DNA of 64,000 nucleotides, from NCBI RefSeq assembly GCF_040807025.1, contig NC_090946.1:83016641-83080640 (forward strand), written 5' to 3'. Below, piece by piece: positions 52,801-61,098 of the stretch. Positions within the stretch are counted from its first letter, which is position 1, and each line of letters opens with the position of its first letter. Origin of the DNA: Struthio camelus (Eukaryota; Chordata; Aves; Struthioniformes; Struthionidae). The position numbers and the translations under genes were made by a program. The notes under the pieces are model-generated. The model was not told where the DNA came from. It saw only the letters and a program-made list of their open reading frames with translations, and ran no database searches.

Positions 52801-55800
52801 CTGGGTACAGACTGGTTACAAGTCAGACTTTTACAGCTTGAATCCCTGAATAGCACGAGAAGAAAATAAATTCAGGGAGGTAAACTATGTTTGAATATCA
52901 ATGTACGTTATGTTCAAAATAATATTTCCTGAATAAAGGCTGAAATTCATTCTGTTCTAATTCTGCAGAAGTAGATGGCACAAACAGAAGTTATACATCT
53001 ATTCATAAATAGGAATAAAGTGAAACATTCAGCATTAATATACAAGCATGTAAGAAAAAATACCATCACAAAAGGAAACTGTTAATTTAAGTATTTGCAT
53101 GATGTTATACAACTGGAAAAGTATTCCAAGGACAAAAGAAGAAAAGCTATCATCCCACAAAGATTTACTGCCACACAGACAGCTTTTGAGACAGATGAGA
53201 AGAGAGAAGCCAAGGAGCTGGGAGAGGAAAGGAGGCAATCTGAAGGTCTTTCCATTTTTTCCCATCAGGTTTTACGTAAAACAGGTAACTAGCTCTCCTG
53301 TAAGGGAGCTTCCTGCAGTATGCTCATGACCTGCGCACCTTTGACAGGAGTACTAAAGACAAACAGCACCCCTCCCCACACACACACACTCTTAGCACTG
53401 GTAGTTATGTTGGTTTGCATCCCAATTTTATGATATGGGGTTTAGATCCATGAAGTTTACACTACACACATAAACCAAAAAGCTTTTATCATATCAGCAT
53501 CAAAGATGTTACTTACTAAACAGAAAATCTCATGATGACTGAATTGAAGCCATGAATATGAAGCTACTTCTCCAGGTCAAATTTAAGTTCACAGCACTCT
53601 AAATGCTCATATGCAGCAAAACAGAAACTATAAACCAATTGCTTTCTCTCCCTCCCTCCACTAGAGGAGATTTCGAGCACGCCTCCCAGGTTACAGGAAT
53701 AAATACAACTGTGTGTGCAAAAAAGTTAACAAAGAAAAAAATTAGAACCATTTCCTCAGCAGCTGTGAGGTCAAGAGGGGATCCTCTCTTAACCAACCTT
53801 CCCCCATTCCAAGTAGGAACTAAGAGGGTTTTGTTGTGTGTGCTGGCTGGCTTGTGGTTTGCACCTCTCCAGAAAACAAAACAACCCAAACCCCACAAAC
53901 CACGCAGTATAGAACTCAGTTCAATTTACATGGAGAATAGTTAATAATGAAAAGCTGTTTCAGAAAGAAAACCCTTCTTACTCTAGAGATGTTCCCTGCA
54001 CACTTGCTGTCCAGACCCTATCCGTTCAGTAGGCAAAAAAAGTTACTTAGCTGTCCAATTCCCAACTCAAAAGGATAAAGATCTTCAGGAGCCTGAATAA
54101 AGATACTGTACACACCAACTAAGGACATGAGGCATACGTAGGTACAAGCGTGAACGTGAACTCCTTCAAGACCTTTACAGTGCAGTACTGTTAATTAACA
54201 TTCCCTTACTTTGGGACTTCATTAAAACCTAGTCCTCACCAAATAAGAAGGCACAGCACTCTTGATGAACCCAGCCAACTCAGGAGCAAGGTACTAAGTG
54301 ACTGAGAACTACATTCTGAATACGCACATAATTGCGGTGAGGAAGTCTAATCTATGCAGATGCTAACTTTCTAACAAGAGCCACTTGCTTAAATTCACTT
54401 ACTAGAGAACAAGTTATGCTAAATTAAACAACCCGTCCAGTTAAAAAAAAAAAACATGCACACATCCCAGAAGGCCTTAAATGCATGCATATCCAGAGGA
54501 GATGTCATGGAACAGAGCCACTGCCAAGGAAAAGGAGACCTGAATAATTTTTTCAAAGTCTCTTCTGGTTATGGATGCTGATATGGTCAGTAAGTGGTAA
54601 AATCTAGACTTGGGTCAATCAGAATTGCTATCTCAGCCTGTTTCTACGTTCTTCCTTGTCCAATCAGAGTGAGGAACAAGAGCCACATACACATTTGTTA
54701 ATTCACGGATTTTATTACAGGTCAGTACTGCCAAAAAGCGCTAGCTTTGGTCACACTCCAGAGCTCTGTGCTCAATGTCTGAAACGAACCAATTTGTCAT
54801 TTTTCCTCAAAACAGCATCTGTATCTAGGAAAGTCAAAATTTTTGCTCAGCTATTTGCTGCCCATCAGGTACTCTAAAACACAAATACATAAACATAAGC
54901 TCTGAAAGAGTTTCCCCATTCTTGCATTCATTCCCGAGGTTTCTGCTAGCCACTGTCAGAAAAAGGTGGCTAGGATTAGTAGTGCCTCATGGAGTCCACC
55001 CAATTTCAAGAATAATATTGTTTTTGTAAGTGACAAGTTTTCTGGTTTCCTCCTACTGTTACATCTGTCATAAGGAGTTCTTCAATTAGATTCCCCAGAT
55101 GGATGTATTTGCAGAGATCCTTGCCCGATGTATGTTAGCAGTATTAGGCACACCTCAAAACACCTGCCTTTCATTAGACCTCAGACGACGACCTCTATAC
55201 CTTCCCCCGGAACGTCCCACGGAATGACACAGCCCCGCGACCCAGAAGCACGTACCTGCTCCGCGCCCTTTGCGAGCGGCACCTTGTTTCCTGAACCGCT
55301 TTCCCTGTCTCCAGGGCTCTCATTCTCCCAAGGCAGTTTGTTTTTTCCTTTACCCGCGCTTAAAACTCTTCTTGGACACGCGCCTGGAGCGGCACAGGCG
55401 CTGTGAGAGCCGGAGCTCTGCACAGCATCCCGTGCGTGATACTCGCAGTGACTGCGTGCGCTCTGAGTCCTGCTGCCGGCCAAGAGCCAGTCGGTGTCTG
55501 CTCCGCGGGGCAAGCACGGCCCGCTGCTGTGACCAGAGGAAGGCAAGGGCACCGCATACTCCACAAAGCCCTGGTCCGTCAGCTTCGGCAGGGTCTTCCT
55601 GGCCAGCCTGGCCTGCACGGCGTGCATCACCCCGTCCCCGTCGTCCTGCAGCTCCACAGCATCTACCGCCTTGAAGAGAAGGCCGGTGTTGCCCGGGCCC
55701 ATGGAAGACGCCAACAGGGCAAAAGCCTCCAGGGCAGCATGTCGCACCCGGCGCTTGCTGTCTACCAGCGCCGGGGCCAGGTCGAAAGCCAGCTTGGACA

Positions 55801-56638
55801 AGTCCAAGTCCTGGCTGGGGTAGGTGAGCAGGGCCACCATGCAGATGTTCACCACCTCCTCGCGGACCCTGGAGTTCTTGTGCCGGAGGTGCTGCTGCTG
55901 CAGCAGCAGGTTCAGCACGGGCTGGGGGCCCGCCGCCTCCATCAGGCGCCGGAGGAGGCGGCCGTACTCCTGCCGGAGAGCCAGCTTGCTGTCCCCCAGC
56001 ACCTTGGCGGCGGCCGACACCAGAGGTGCCAGGAAGGCCTCGACCCGCGGGCCCAGGCGCAGGGCCAGCAGGTGGGTCACCTCCAGGGCCCCCAGCACCA
56101 CCTTGAAGTTGGAGTCGTCCAGGAGGGTGTAGAGGAAGCTGACGAGCCCCAGGAGGCCGGAGGCCGGCGCGGCGGCCAGGGCGGCCGGGCTGGCGCCGCC
56201 GAGCGCCGCCTTCAGCTCCTGCACGGCCTGCGCGCGGCCGCGGTAGTCCTCCTGGTCCAGCAGGCGGGCGCGCAGCTCCGGCGGCACCAGCCCCGGCCCC
56301 GGCCCCGGCCCCGGCTCCGGCCCGGCGGGGCTCGGCGGGCGGCGGCGGCGCAGCTCGCCAAGCCGCTGCCGGGAGCCGAGGGCCTCGGCCTCCTCCTCCT
56401 CCTCCTCTGCCGCCGCCGCCGTCTCCTTCTCCTCATCGTCCTGCTGCCGCTCGGCGGGGCCGCGGGGGGCGGCGGCGGCGGGCCGGGGGCGGCCGGGCCC
56501 GCGGCGCCGCCCGCGCAGGGCCTGCCCGCGCGGCCCCCGCGCCGCCTCACCACCGCCGCCGCCCCGGTGAGGCAGCGGCCGCCGCTGTCCCCCGCGCTCA
56601 GCGGCCGCCGCCGCCTCGCCGTCGTCGTCCTCCTGCAT
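13563..56638 (-). CDS. TOGARAM1: TOGARAM1, TOG array regulator of axonemal microtubules 1 (complete, 22 coding exons)
   Basis: Coding exons: 55256-56638, 43839-43995, 42282-42416, 39910-40206, 37626-37891, 35508-35740, 33268-33368, 29143-29310, 28504-28593, 27860-28023, 26986-27154, 26548-26679, 26048-26201, 25351-25456, 24748-24983, 20987-21145, 20338-20464, 19916-20034, 17648-17837, 16150-16369, 15458-15544, 13563-13816. They total 4947 nt with every phase consistent, giving 1648 residues. TOGARAM1 (FAM179B, Crescerin-1) is a ciliary protein whose TOG domains bind tubulin and set axoneme length and stability; human mutations cause ciliopathy. TOG2 lies at about 118-350, a Ser-rich linker at about 400-1110, TOG3 at about 1130-1350 and TOG4 at about 1400-1640. 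The human protein (about 1720 residues) has a further TOG1 before TOG2, absent here. The start is the only ATG near TOG2 in frame; the frame stays open to 57412. Exons 8 and 12 may be cassettes. Confidence 0.93.
15458..15544 (-). CDS. TOGARAM1: TOGARAM1 exon 21 (TOG4)
   Basis: 29 codons, NYLLLQPFCTKAQFLNGKAK to MTEKLA. Acceptor GAATTTAG, donor GCCG|GTAAAG, phase 1 at both ends. Confidence 0.92.
16150..16369 (-). CDS. TOGARAM1: TOGARAM1 exon 20 (TOG4)
   Basis: Residues 1463 to about 1536, IFDAFKSRLHDSNSKVNQVA to VIQALCQHL. Acceptor TTTTTCAG, donor TTAG|GTAATT. Confidence 0.93.
17648..17837 (-). CDS. TOGARAM1: TOGARAM1 exon 19 (start of TOG4)
   Basis: 63 codons, ESAETREIPRKTAPHNSLET to LVVANIVK. 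The TOG4 core LLNAKDFRDRINGIKQLLSD is clear. Acceptor TCAATAG, donor AAG|GTAACT. Confidence 0.93.
17838..19915. other. TOGARAM1 intron 18, no recognised gene
   Basis: About 2.1 kb. Short open frames on both strands (18545-19057 plus, 19399-19647 minus) match nothing I know; they may be decayed mobile-element sequence. Confidence 0.45.
19916..20034 (-). CDS. TOGARAM1: TOGARAM1 exon 18
   Basis: Residues 1360 to about 1399, the TOG3-TOG4 linker GLGEMPLDTPSAKGRRSHTS to DALNITER. Ser/Arg-rich. Acceptor ATGCAG, donor AG|GTAACG. Confidence 0.92.
20338..20464 (-). CDS. TOGARAM1: TOGARAM1 exon 17 (end of TOG3)
   Basis: 42 codons, YYGRKMLFSMMTHPDFDKML to SNLRQK. Acceptor CCTGCAG, donor AAG|GTATGT, ending in phase 0. 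Confidence 0.92.
20987..21145 (-). CDS. TOGARAM1: TOGARAM1 exon 16 (TOG3)
   Basis: 53 codons, HLHTAVRRCTAQHLSDVVER to FAQDGSQET. Acceptor TCTTTAG, donor AG|GTTAGT; Ser and Arg codons are split at the two ends. Confidence 0.92.
21146..24747. other. TOGARAM1 intron 15, no recognised feature
   Basis: 3.6 kb of AT-rich sequence without recognisable exons, RNA genes or repeats. Open frames here are short and unlike known proteins. Confidence 0.5.
24748..24983 (-). CDS. TOGARAM1: TOGARAM1 exon 15 (TOG3)
   Basis: Residues about 1186-1264, VKNLRSGVSRAAVVCLGDLF to SLINGGQ. Contains HKAGESNTFIREDVDKAL, almost identical to human. Acceptor TGTGCAG, donor AG|GTAATT. Confidence 0.93.
25351..25456 (-). 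CDS. TOGARAM1: TOGARAM1 exon 14 (TOG3)
   Basis: 35 codons, EKKIEGLNFVRCLSAYHADI to SLAVAQE. Acceptor TTACACAG; the donor GAG|GTTAAA is weak, yet the join to VKNLRSGVSRA is exact. Confidence 0.9.
26048..26201 (-). CDS. TOGARAM1: TOGARAM1 exon 13 (start of TOG3)
   Basis: Residues about 1099-1150, EISLGARGQYKDRTPSVTHS to ALRLLADDDW. The first TOG3 helix begins at SKPETALTEALRLL. Acceptor CTTCACAG, donor TG|GTAGGT splits the Trp codon. Confidence 0.9.
26548..26679 (-). CDS. TOGARAM1: TOGARAM1 exon 12, phase-symmetric cassette
   Basis: 132 nt, phase 1 to phase 1, about 44 residues: LSLYGDILASSRNESFSLEN to GLALLDSG. Acceptor TTTTCTAG, donor CTG|GTAAGC. Not recognised in the main human isoform; skipping it preserves the frame. 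Confidence 0.65.
26986..27154 (-). CDS. TOGARAM1: TOGARAM1 exon 11
   Basis: Residues 999 to about 1055, MKFALSKSAQDKMRQKRKEE to SGKITIE. Highly charged Lys/Glu helix-forming stretch. Acceptor TTGTGCAG, donor AA|GTGAGG, which avoids the in-frame stop just beyond. Confidence 0.87.
27860..28023 (-). CDS. TOGARAM1: TOGARAM1 exon 10
   Basis: Residues about 944-998, VFGSSALTYSQSITGVENGD to YLYVENEKE, with the conserved PSSGIYGRGIQQN. Acceptor CTTTCAG, donor GAG|GTAAGA, ending in phase 0. Confidence 0.9.
28504..28593 (-). CDS. TOGARAM1: TOGARAM1 exon 9
   Basis: 30 codons, STSSFQQMNNLDFISPRVLS to EDSVAVVGKG, matching the human SEDSVVVVGKG region. Acceptor GTTTTACAG, donor AAAG|GTATTA. Confidence 0.88.
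29143..29310 (-). CDS. TOGARAM1: TOGARAM1 exon 8, phase-symmetric cassette
   Basis: 168 nt, phase 1 to phase 1, about 56 residues: LTFHDKGTSNVSVVGQRLRC to RSFKHSKG. Good acceptor (TTTTCCAG after a pyrimidine tract) and donor AAAG|GTGTGT. I know no counterpart in the main human isoform. Skipping it keeps the frame, so it may be alternatively spliced. Confidence 0.65.
29990..30865. other. GC-richer intronic segment next to the LINE fragment, origin unclear
   Basis: Its composition differs from the AT-rich flanking intron and merges into the CR1 reverse-transcriptase fragment at about 30.9 kb. A 106-codon plus-strand frame (30195-30515) is not recognisable. It may be the upstream part of the same element. 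Confidence 0.35.
30895..31420 (+). mobile_element. Decayed CR1-type LINE reverse-transcriptase fragment in TOGARAM1 intron 7
   Basis: The plus strand at 30900-30920 encodes PGNNRPV, matching the CR1 reverse-transcriptase motif PGNYRPVSL. About 230 bp on (31131-31205), 'gtggggttccac' and 'ggacctggtactattcaa' resemble the CR1 coding for GVPQGSVLGPVLFN. Order and strand agree with CR1 ORF2, but frames are broken by indels and stops. A poly-A/poly-G run (30866-30891) precedes it. Known family, old insertion; identified from memory of CR1 motifs. Confidence 0.55.
31421..33267. other. Rest of TOGARAM1 intron 7
   Basis: AT-rich; no exon or repeat could be identified. A box C-like TCATCAT at 32331 was examined and rejected. 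Confidence 0.45.
33268..33368 (-). CDS. TOGARAM1: TOGARAM1 exon 7
   Basis: Residues about 824-858, SDIFPLLGNKSQPARISSAR to EHSSSTG. Acceptor GTAACAG, donor ACAG|GTATTT, ending in phase 1. Confidence 0.87.
33691..33792. repeat. Nested local duplications in TOGARAM1 intron 6
   Basis: A 21-bp sequence starting ctgactctctcc recurs exactly at 33691-33711 and 33772-33792 (81 bp apart). Between the copies a second 16-bp sequence, tggtattaaatttaat, is repeated at 33718-33733 and 33736-33751. Confidence 0.85.
35508..35740 (-). CDS. TOGARAM1: TOGARAM1 exon 6
   Basis: Residues about 747-824, MQSSLRSLRNSAAKKRAKLS to VPQRRRVM: a Ser-rich stretch after a basic RNSAAKKRAK motif. Acceptor GTTTAG, donor AT|GTGAGT; the Met codon is split. 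Confidence 0.9.
36370..36790. other. Intragenic GC/CpG-rich patch in TOGARAM1 intron 5
   Basis: About 400 bp with many CpG dinucleotides within an otherwise AT-rich intron. Open frames on both strands reflect composition only. No exon with conserved coding content was seen. It could be an orphan CpG island or enhancer. Confidence 0.4.
37626..37891 (-). CDS. TOGARAM1: TOGARAM1 exon 5
   Basis: Residues about 658-746, GENLQEKPSPLQLRPALVRH to DKEVDQEE, with the proline-rich core SRRGLNGTRPVPPIPR. The donor GAG|GTTGGT is weak, but it is the one that joins DQEE to MQSSLRSLRN as in human. Confidence 0.87.
39910..40206 (-). CDS. TOGARAM1: TOGARAM1 exon 4
   Basis: Residues about 559-658, CASLNFSSKTQRTF to KPGDSAG. 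It carries the conserved FILPSYPLSSPQSSPKH and NFSNSWPLKSFEGLPKPS. Acceptor TTGCTCAG, donor GCAG|GTAGGA. Confidence 0.9.
40770..42010. other. GC-richer stretch in TOGARAM1 intron 3
   Basis: Raised G+C and CpG compared with flanking intron, between exons 3 and 4. No recognised repeat, exon or RNA gene. Confidence 0.35.
42282..42416 (-). CDS. TOGARAM1: TOGARAM1 exon 3
   Basis: 45 codons of linker, AMGSHQPHISGKCGQLG to NNCQQDK. Acceptor TTGAAAG, donor AAAG|GTACAT. The SGKCGQLG and SDLQFLG blocks match human. Confidence 0.88.
42540..42860. other. CpG-rich patch in TOGARAM1 intron 2
   Basis: About 300 bp with raised CpG upstream of exon 3 on the minus strand. No coding content recognised. Confidence 0.35.
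43839..43995 (-). CDS. TOGARAM1: TOGARAM1 exon 2
   Basis: Residues about 462-514, FSPPNGFLHSPKLRPSQGMP to SLCAG. The conserved core is FSRKRPSRNLFQSS. Acceptor CTTACAG, donor TG|GTAAGT, ending in phase 1. Confidence 0.9.
43996..55255. other. TOGARAM1 intron 1 (11.3 kb)
   Basis: The largest intron of the gene. It is mostly AT-rich, with GC-rich patches at about 44.04-44.48 kb, 48.41-48.62 kb and 49.8-50.05 kb. The longest open frame is a 180-codon plus-strand one (47663-48205) without recognised homology. A short tandem repeat lies at 52778-52830. No mobile element could be named. Confidence 0.5.
52778..52830. repeat. Imperfect 14-16 bp tandem repeat
   Basis: Three to four copies of a unit like gtcagactggttaca follow one another with small changes. 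Confidence 0.7.
55256..56638 (-). CDS. TOGARAM1: TOGARAM1 exon 1 (start codon, TOG2 domain)
   Basis: 461 codons. Residues 1-117 are low complexity, with Ala, Gly/Arg and Glu runs (MQEDDDGEAAAAAERGG, then EEEEEE) and a (Gly-Pro)n tract. From residue about 118 the sequence is TOG2: LRARLLDQEDY, LDDSNFKVVLGALEV, NSRVREEVVNICMVALLTYP, FDLAPALVDSKRRVRHAALE. It ends with VLSAGKGKNKLPWENE and AEQ at donor CAG|GTACGT. The ATG at 56638 has a G at -3. TOG1 is missing. Confidence 0.88.
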
Positions 56639-57260
56639 GGCGCGGGGGGCCGCGGAGCGGCGGCAGAGGACGGTGCCGCCCCCCGCTGCGGCGGCGACGC
56701 CGCGCGCGCCGCAACATCGCCGTCGCCAGGGACCGGCCCCCGCGCGCGCGGGGCGCCTGCGCGGCGCGCACCAACGGGCCGCCGCCGCGGGGGGGGGGGA
56801 AGGGCGGTGCCGGGAGCCTGCCTGCCTGTCTGCCTGCCCACCTCCTCCCCCCCCCACCCCGCCGCGGGGTGGCACCGCCCGCGCGCGGGGGGTTCTGGGT
56901 AAGCGAGACGGGTGCGGGGCGGCGGCGCCCGGAAGTGACGCGGGCGGGGGCGGGGCGTCGCCGTGTGAGGGAGCGAGCGAGCGCAGGGAGGGAGGCTGCG
57001 GCTGGCGCCGGCTGGGCCTCGCCGCGGCCTGGCCGCCCCCGCCGCCCAGGTGAGCCCCGGGAGCCGCGGAGCGGAGCGGAGCGGAGGTCGAGGGCGGCCC
57101 CGGTGCCGGCCCCGCGGCGGGGTGGCGGGGGAGGCGCCCTGTGCCGTTGTAAGCCCGGTGCTCGTCCCGCCGGTGCCCCGGGCCTTGCCCGGTGCGGGGC
57201 CGCACGCCGGAGCCGCAGGCGCCTGTGCGGAGCGCGTAGTTTCCGCACACCGCGGTTTGT
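56150..57260. promoter_or_regulatory. Bidirectional CpG-island promoter of TOGARAM1 and KLHL28
   Basis: About 1.1 kb of very GC- and CpG-rich DNA between the head-to-head genes: TOGARAM1 ATG at 56638 leftwards, KLHL28 non-coding exon ending at 57049 rightwards. An ETS/GABP-type site CCGGAAGTG joined to a CRE-like TGACG lies at 56929-56940, followed by GC boxes (GGGCGGGGGCGGGGC, 56942-56956). No TATA box is seen. Motif function is inferred from known promoter classes. Confidence 0.75.
56958..57049 (+). other. KLHL28: KLHL28 non-coding exon 1 (5' limit approximate)
   Basis: A strong donor CCCAG|GTGAGC ends at 57049 just downstream of the ETS/GC-box cluster, on the KLHL28 strand and before its first coding exon. 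The transcription start is a guess. Confidence 0.55.
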
Positions 57261-60199
57261 GACCTGCGCGGTTTCTCTTCGGTTTGTTTGTTTGCACTTT
57301 TCCGGACTGAGAAGTGCTTTTCCTGCTGCGTTGGAGGCTCAGCAGCCGAGTTACTGAGACGCTTCAGGTGTCCGTGTACTTCTGGCGGGCGCTCGCCCCC
57401 GGCGGGCGGCACAGCTGGAGGGGTCGGTTACCGGCTCCTGCCCTTTCCGAGCTCAGTGGGGAGCTGGCGAGCGCTTCAGCGCTGCCTTCACGCAGGACAA
57501 CGCCTAGAGCTTTTCCTGCGGCCCCCACGTAAAGAAAATGCGTTCTGCATCGCTTACTGGGCATCGGTGCGTACCAGCGTTTGCAGAAAAGTAGCTCTTC
57601 AATAAGCAAATTAAGGTGTGTGTGTATATATATATATATAGATATATAGGGTAATATTTTCATTTCCTTTCACTGTTATTTGAGATAAGCTTGGCTGTTG
57701 CTCCACTGAGCAGCAAACAGTCAGTCTGCATTGTCAGTAGAGGTTCTTGGACTGGGAGTACGTTTTTCAGGGCTGGTTGGTGTACCAGCTTCTGATTTCT
57801 TGCTCACCTATACAATAAGTACATGCTAGTATGCGGTGCCGGGGAGCATTGCCATGCAGCAGGCTTATGAGATACAATAGGCATCTCTATCTGTGTCAGT
57901 ACAAAAGGATTTATTTCTGTGGAGTAACTGAAATATAGTTACTTATAGGCACGCTTGTAGGATTTGTATCTGAACTTTAACCATTCCTTTTTCTTTGCGC
58001 ATGTTGTTGTTACCTTGTGTTCTGTGGTTTCAGTATATACACGTAATAAAATCATGAGCTGAGTTTAAACACGAAAGGAAAAGTTTTAGCTGCTGAACAG
58101 CTTCTTAAGTGCAATTAGTGCCACAAAAGTGATGTTCTATGGAAAATGCTCTTTGCAGATTCCCCCCTAAAGATTTTCTTTTAGATAATGTTTTTTTCCT
58201 AGTCTAGGGTTGTGCTAGGAGAGGGCTTTCTATCTCTGGAGAAGAGGTCTTCCTCCTCTAGCTGTAAGTCTTCACTTCTTTGTCAGTGCTATTATGTTCT
58301 GTATTTAGATGTTGGCGGCTAATTTTATTCCTTCAGATTAAGCACTTTGTAAGTAGGCCCAATGCAAATTAGATGTCAGTTAAGGAACTGTAAAAATGAA
58401 CTTCTCAAGTATAAGATAAAAAAAAGTGAGATTTGAAGTTTATGTAGTCATTTAGCAAATTAAAATTAAATCGGCTTTTCAGCTCAGAAATTGGATGGTT
58501 GCAGTGTTCTCTGTAGAACAATAGTTATGTTTCTTTATGGGATCCTGACGCATTCATACACTCCACCCTCTCACCAGGATAATAATTCTGTCTGAATAAA
58601 GCAAAGAACTGATTCTGCAGCTCTTAGTGGTGGGCAGCACTATTTGAATCTTAATGATGCTGAAATTAGAGCAGGTCTCATAGTGCCATTGAGTGTCACA
58701 ACACAAACTAACGCTTTTTGGAAAAAGCGTTTAGAGATGTGGGCAGGATGAGGGTCGCTCTCTCTGCTCTTACTAACGGCGTTGTGAGGCTGTGGGTCGC
58801 TGCCGATGCCGTGGGGCCTGGAGCAGGCATCAAAGTGGTGATCCAGGATGCTCGATCCATCTGTCAGGGTGATCCTGTGCTAACCCAGGAAAGCAGCTCT
58901 CCCTGCTCCCATCCCATCCCATCCCCTGTTCCTGATTGTGGAGGCAGGCTCAGCTCCCCGTGCTCCACCCATCTAATCCTTTTGAGGGGCTGGGGTATGT
59001 CTATCGTACACATTACCTCGGGGTGTGAAACAGGGAACTTCCCCTCACGCCCCCCCCCCCCTTCGCCCCGAGTGATGGGGCGCTGCCTGCAGTGCTGGGC
59101 CCGCTCTCCCCAAGGGTCGTGGCGCTCGGAGGCGAGGTCCAGCAGCAGCTAGCTATGCCACCGTAACACCAAGTTGAATATCGCTGAAGTTATGGCAGTC
59201 CTGGTTCCTAGTGACTTTGGTGCTGTGTACAGAGAAGTAGAGGGTATGATTGGTACTCTGTATTGGTTTGAACTAACACCAATATGGAATTATACCCAAG
59301 AAAAAGACTTTTTCCGTCCATTAAAATAAATACAGAACCAGACTTCTCAAGTCATGAAAATATTGTTCTTGCGCCTTTTATAAGTTGAATTTTTTTTCAA
59401 TAAAAATACTTAAAATATTTTGGGATATAGCAATAAAATGTTTTTCCCCATGTTGTAACTTTGGTAAAGTTCGAGAACTTTCCCTTTTCTTTTAAAGCAC
59501 TGCGTTGTTGTTAGGTAATTGATCAAAATATGCCTATGAAAAAAGGAGGAAATGTTGTGTCTCATCAGAGAATTTCTTTTTGAAGAGTTCAAGGCATCCG
59601 TTTCCTGAACGGGCACAGATGTAATGATTTCCTCTTTGCCTAGTATTAATTTAGAATTATAAGGGCAGATCATTGACATAGAGCTCAAAGCGTTCAAATG
59701 GCATTTGAGCAGGTTTCTTCGAATGTGGCCGTTTGCACATCAAGCTGATATCAGTGATTAGTAGTGCAAATTAGCTTAATTTTAAAAACTTGTAAAATTT
59801 TGTCTCAGATAAACCAGTTATATTCGTTCTTTATTTTTATTCCAGTCACTGTGCAGTTCTCTTAAATATCTGATGCAGACTCCTATCAGGTATTCTAGGC
59901 TCCAGATAACATCACACATCTTATTCCAGAACAAAAAAAAAAACTTTTTTATATATAAAAAGCTTAATATAGGATATGTAATTAGTAAACATTGGCTGGT
60001 CCTGAATTTAACTTGCATGAAAAAGCATAGAGCATAAGGATTTAAAAAGTAAATTGGAAAGTAATATACTAATTAAGGTAAAAGCCTAAATGGAGAAATA
60101 TTTTTTAAATGTTATATGTAGCATGTCTAAGTGATGTGAGTAATGAAGCCGTTGAAAATGAAACCCTGAGTAATGCGTTAAAAATTCTGTTTGTCACAG
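57050..60199. other. KLHL28 intron 1
   Basis: A 3.1-kb intron. It holds a (GT)n(AT)n microsatellite and a GC-rich segment (about 58.7-59.15 kb) with a 144-codon frame I do not regard as a gene. Otherwise AT-rich with no recognised feature. Confidence 0.55.
57616..57649. repeat. (GT)n(AT)n microsatellite
   Basis: Alternating GT then AT dinucleotides with one interruption, in KLHL28 intron 1. Confidence 0.85.
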
Positions 60200-61098
60200 A
60201 TGGACCAGTCGTCTCCAACCTACATGCTTGCCAACTTAACCCACTTGCATTCTGAACAGCTTTTGCAAGGCTTGAACCTCCTTCGCCAACATCACGAGCT
60301 CTGTGACATTATCCTGAGAGTTGGCGATGTCAAGATTCATGCCCACAAAGTGGTGCTTGCCAGCATCAGTCCGTATTTCAAAGCCATGTTCACTGGGAAC
60401 CTTTCCGAGAAGGAGAATTCGGAGGTAGAGTTCCAGTGCATTGACGAGGCAGCCCTGCAGGCCATAGTAGAGTATGCCTACACTGGGACTGTGTTTATCT
60501 CACAAGACACTGTAGAGTCTCTTCTTCCAGCTGCAAATCTTCTCCAAATCAAACTTGTGGTGAAGGAGTGTTGCACATTTCTTGAAAGCCAGCTCGATCC
60601 TGGCAATTGCATTGGGATTTCTCGCTTCGCAGAGACCTATGGCTGCCATGACCTCTACTTGGCTGCTAACAAGTACATTTGTCAAAACTTTGAAGATGTT
60701 TGTCAGACTGAAGAATTCTTTGAGCTTACACATTCTGAATTGGATGAAATTGTTTCCAATGACTGCTTGAATGTTGTGACGGAAGAGACGGTTTTTTATG
60801 CGCTAGAGTCTTGGATCAAATATGACGTGCAAGAGCGACAGAAGTACTTGGCGCAGCTGCTACATTGCGTTCGATTGCCGCTGCTGAGCGTTAAGTTTCT
60901 TACAAGGTTATATGAAGCAAACCATCTCATTCGTGATGACCATACTTGCAAACATCTACTAAACGAGGCCCTAAAATACCACTTTATGCCTGAACACAGA
61001 CTTTCCCACCAGACCGTGCTGATGACACGACCTCGCTGTGCTCCTAAAGTTCTTTGTGCTGTAGGAGGAAAAGCTGGACTGTTTGCTTGCTTGGAAAG
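60200..61098 (+). CDS. KLHL28: KLHL28 coding exon 1 (BTB-BACK)
   Basis: 299 codons plus 2 nt, containing BTB, BACK and the start of the first Kelch repeat (KVLCAVGGKAGLFACLE). Donor AAAG|GTAAGT. Single large exon, as in mammals. Confidence 0.95.

Noticed and set aside
55403-56902. A 499-codon open frame on the plus strand, antisense to TOGARAM1 exon 1
   Set aside because: It mirrors a GC-rich coding exon in which stop codons are rare on both strands. Its Gly/Arg/Gln/His-rich translation resembles no protein, while the minus strand encodes conserved TOG2.
56639-57412. Extending TOGARAM1 upstream to the ATG at 57412
   Set aside because: The frame is open only because of GC content; the residues are not TOG1-like, and the extension would run through the bidirectional promoter and KLHL28 exon 1.
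58718-59152. 144-codon plus-strand frame in KLHL28 intron 1
   Set aside because: It lies in a GC-rich segment with homopolymer C and 'catcc' repeats. The translation is low complexity with no known family.
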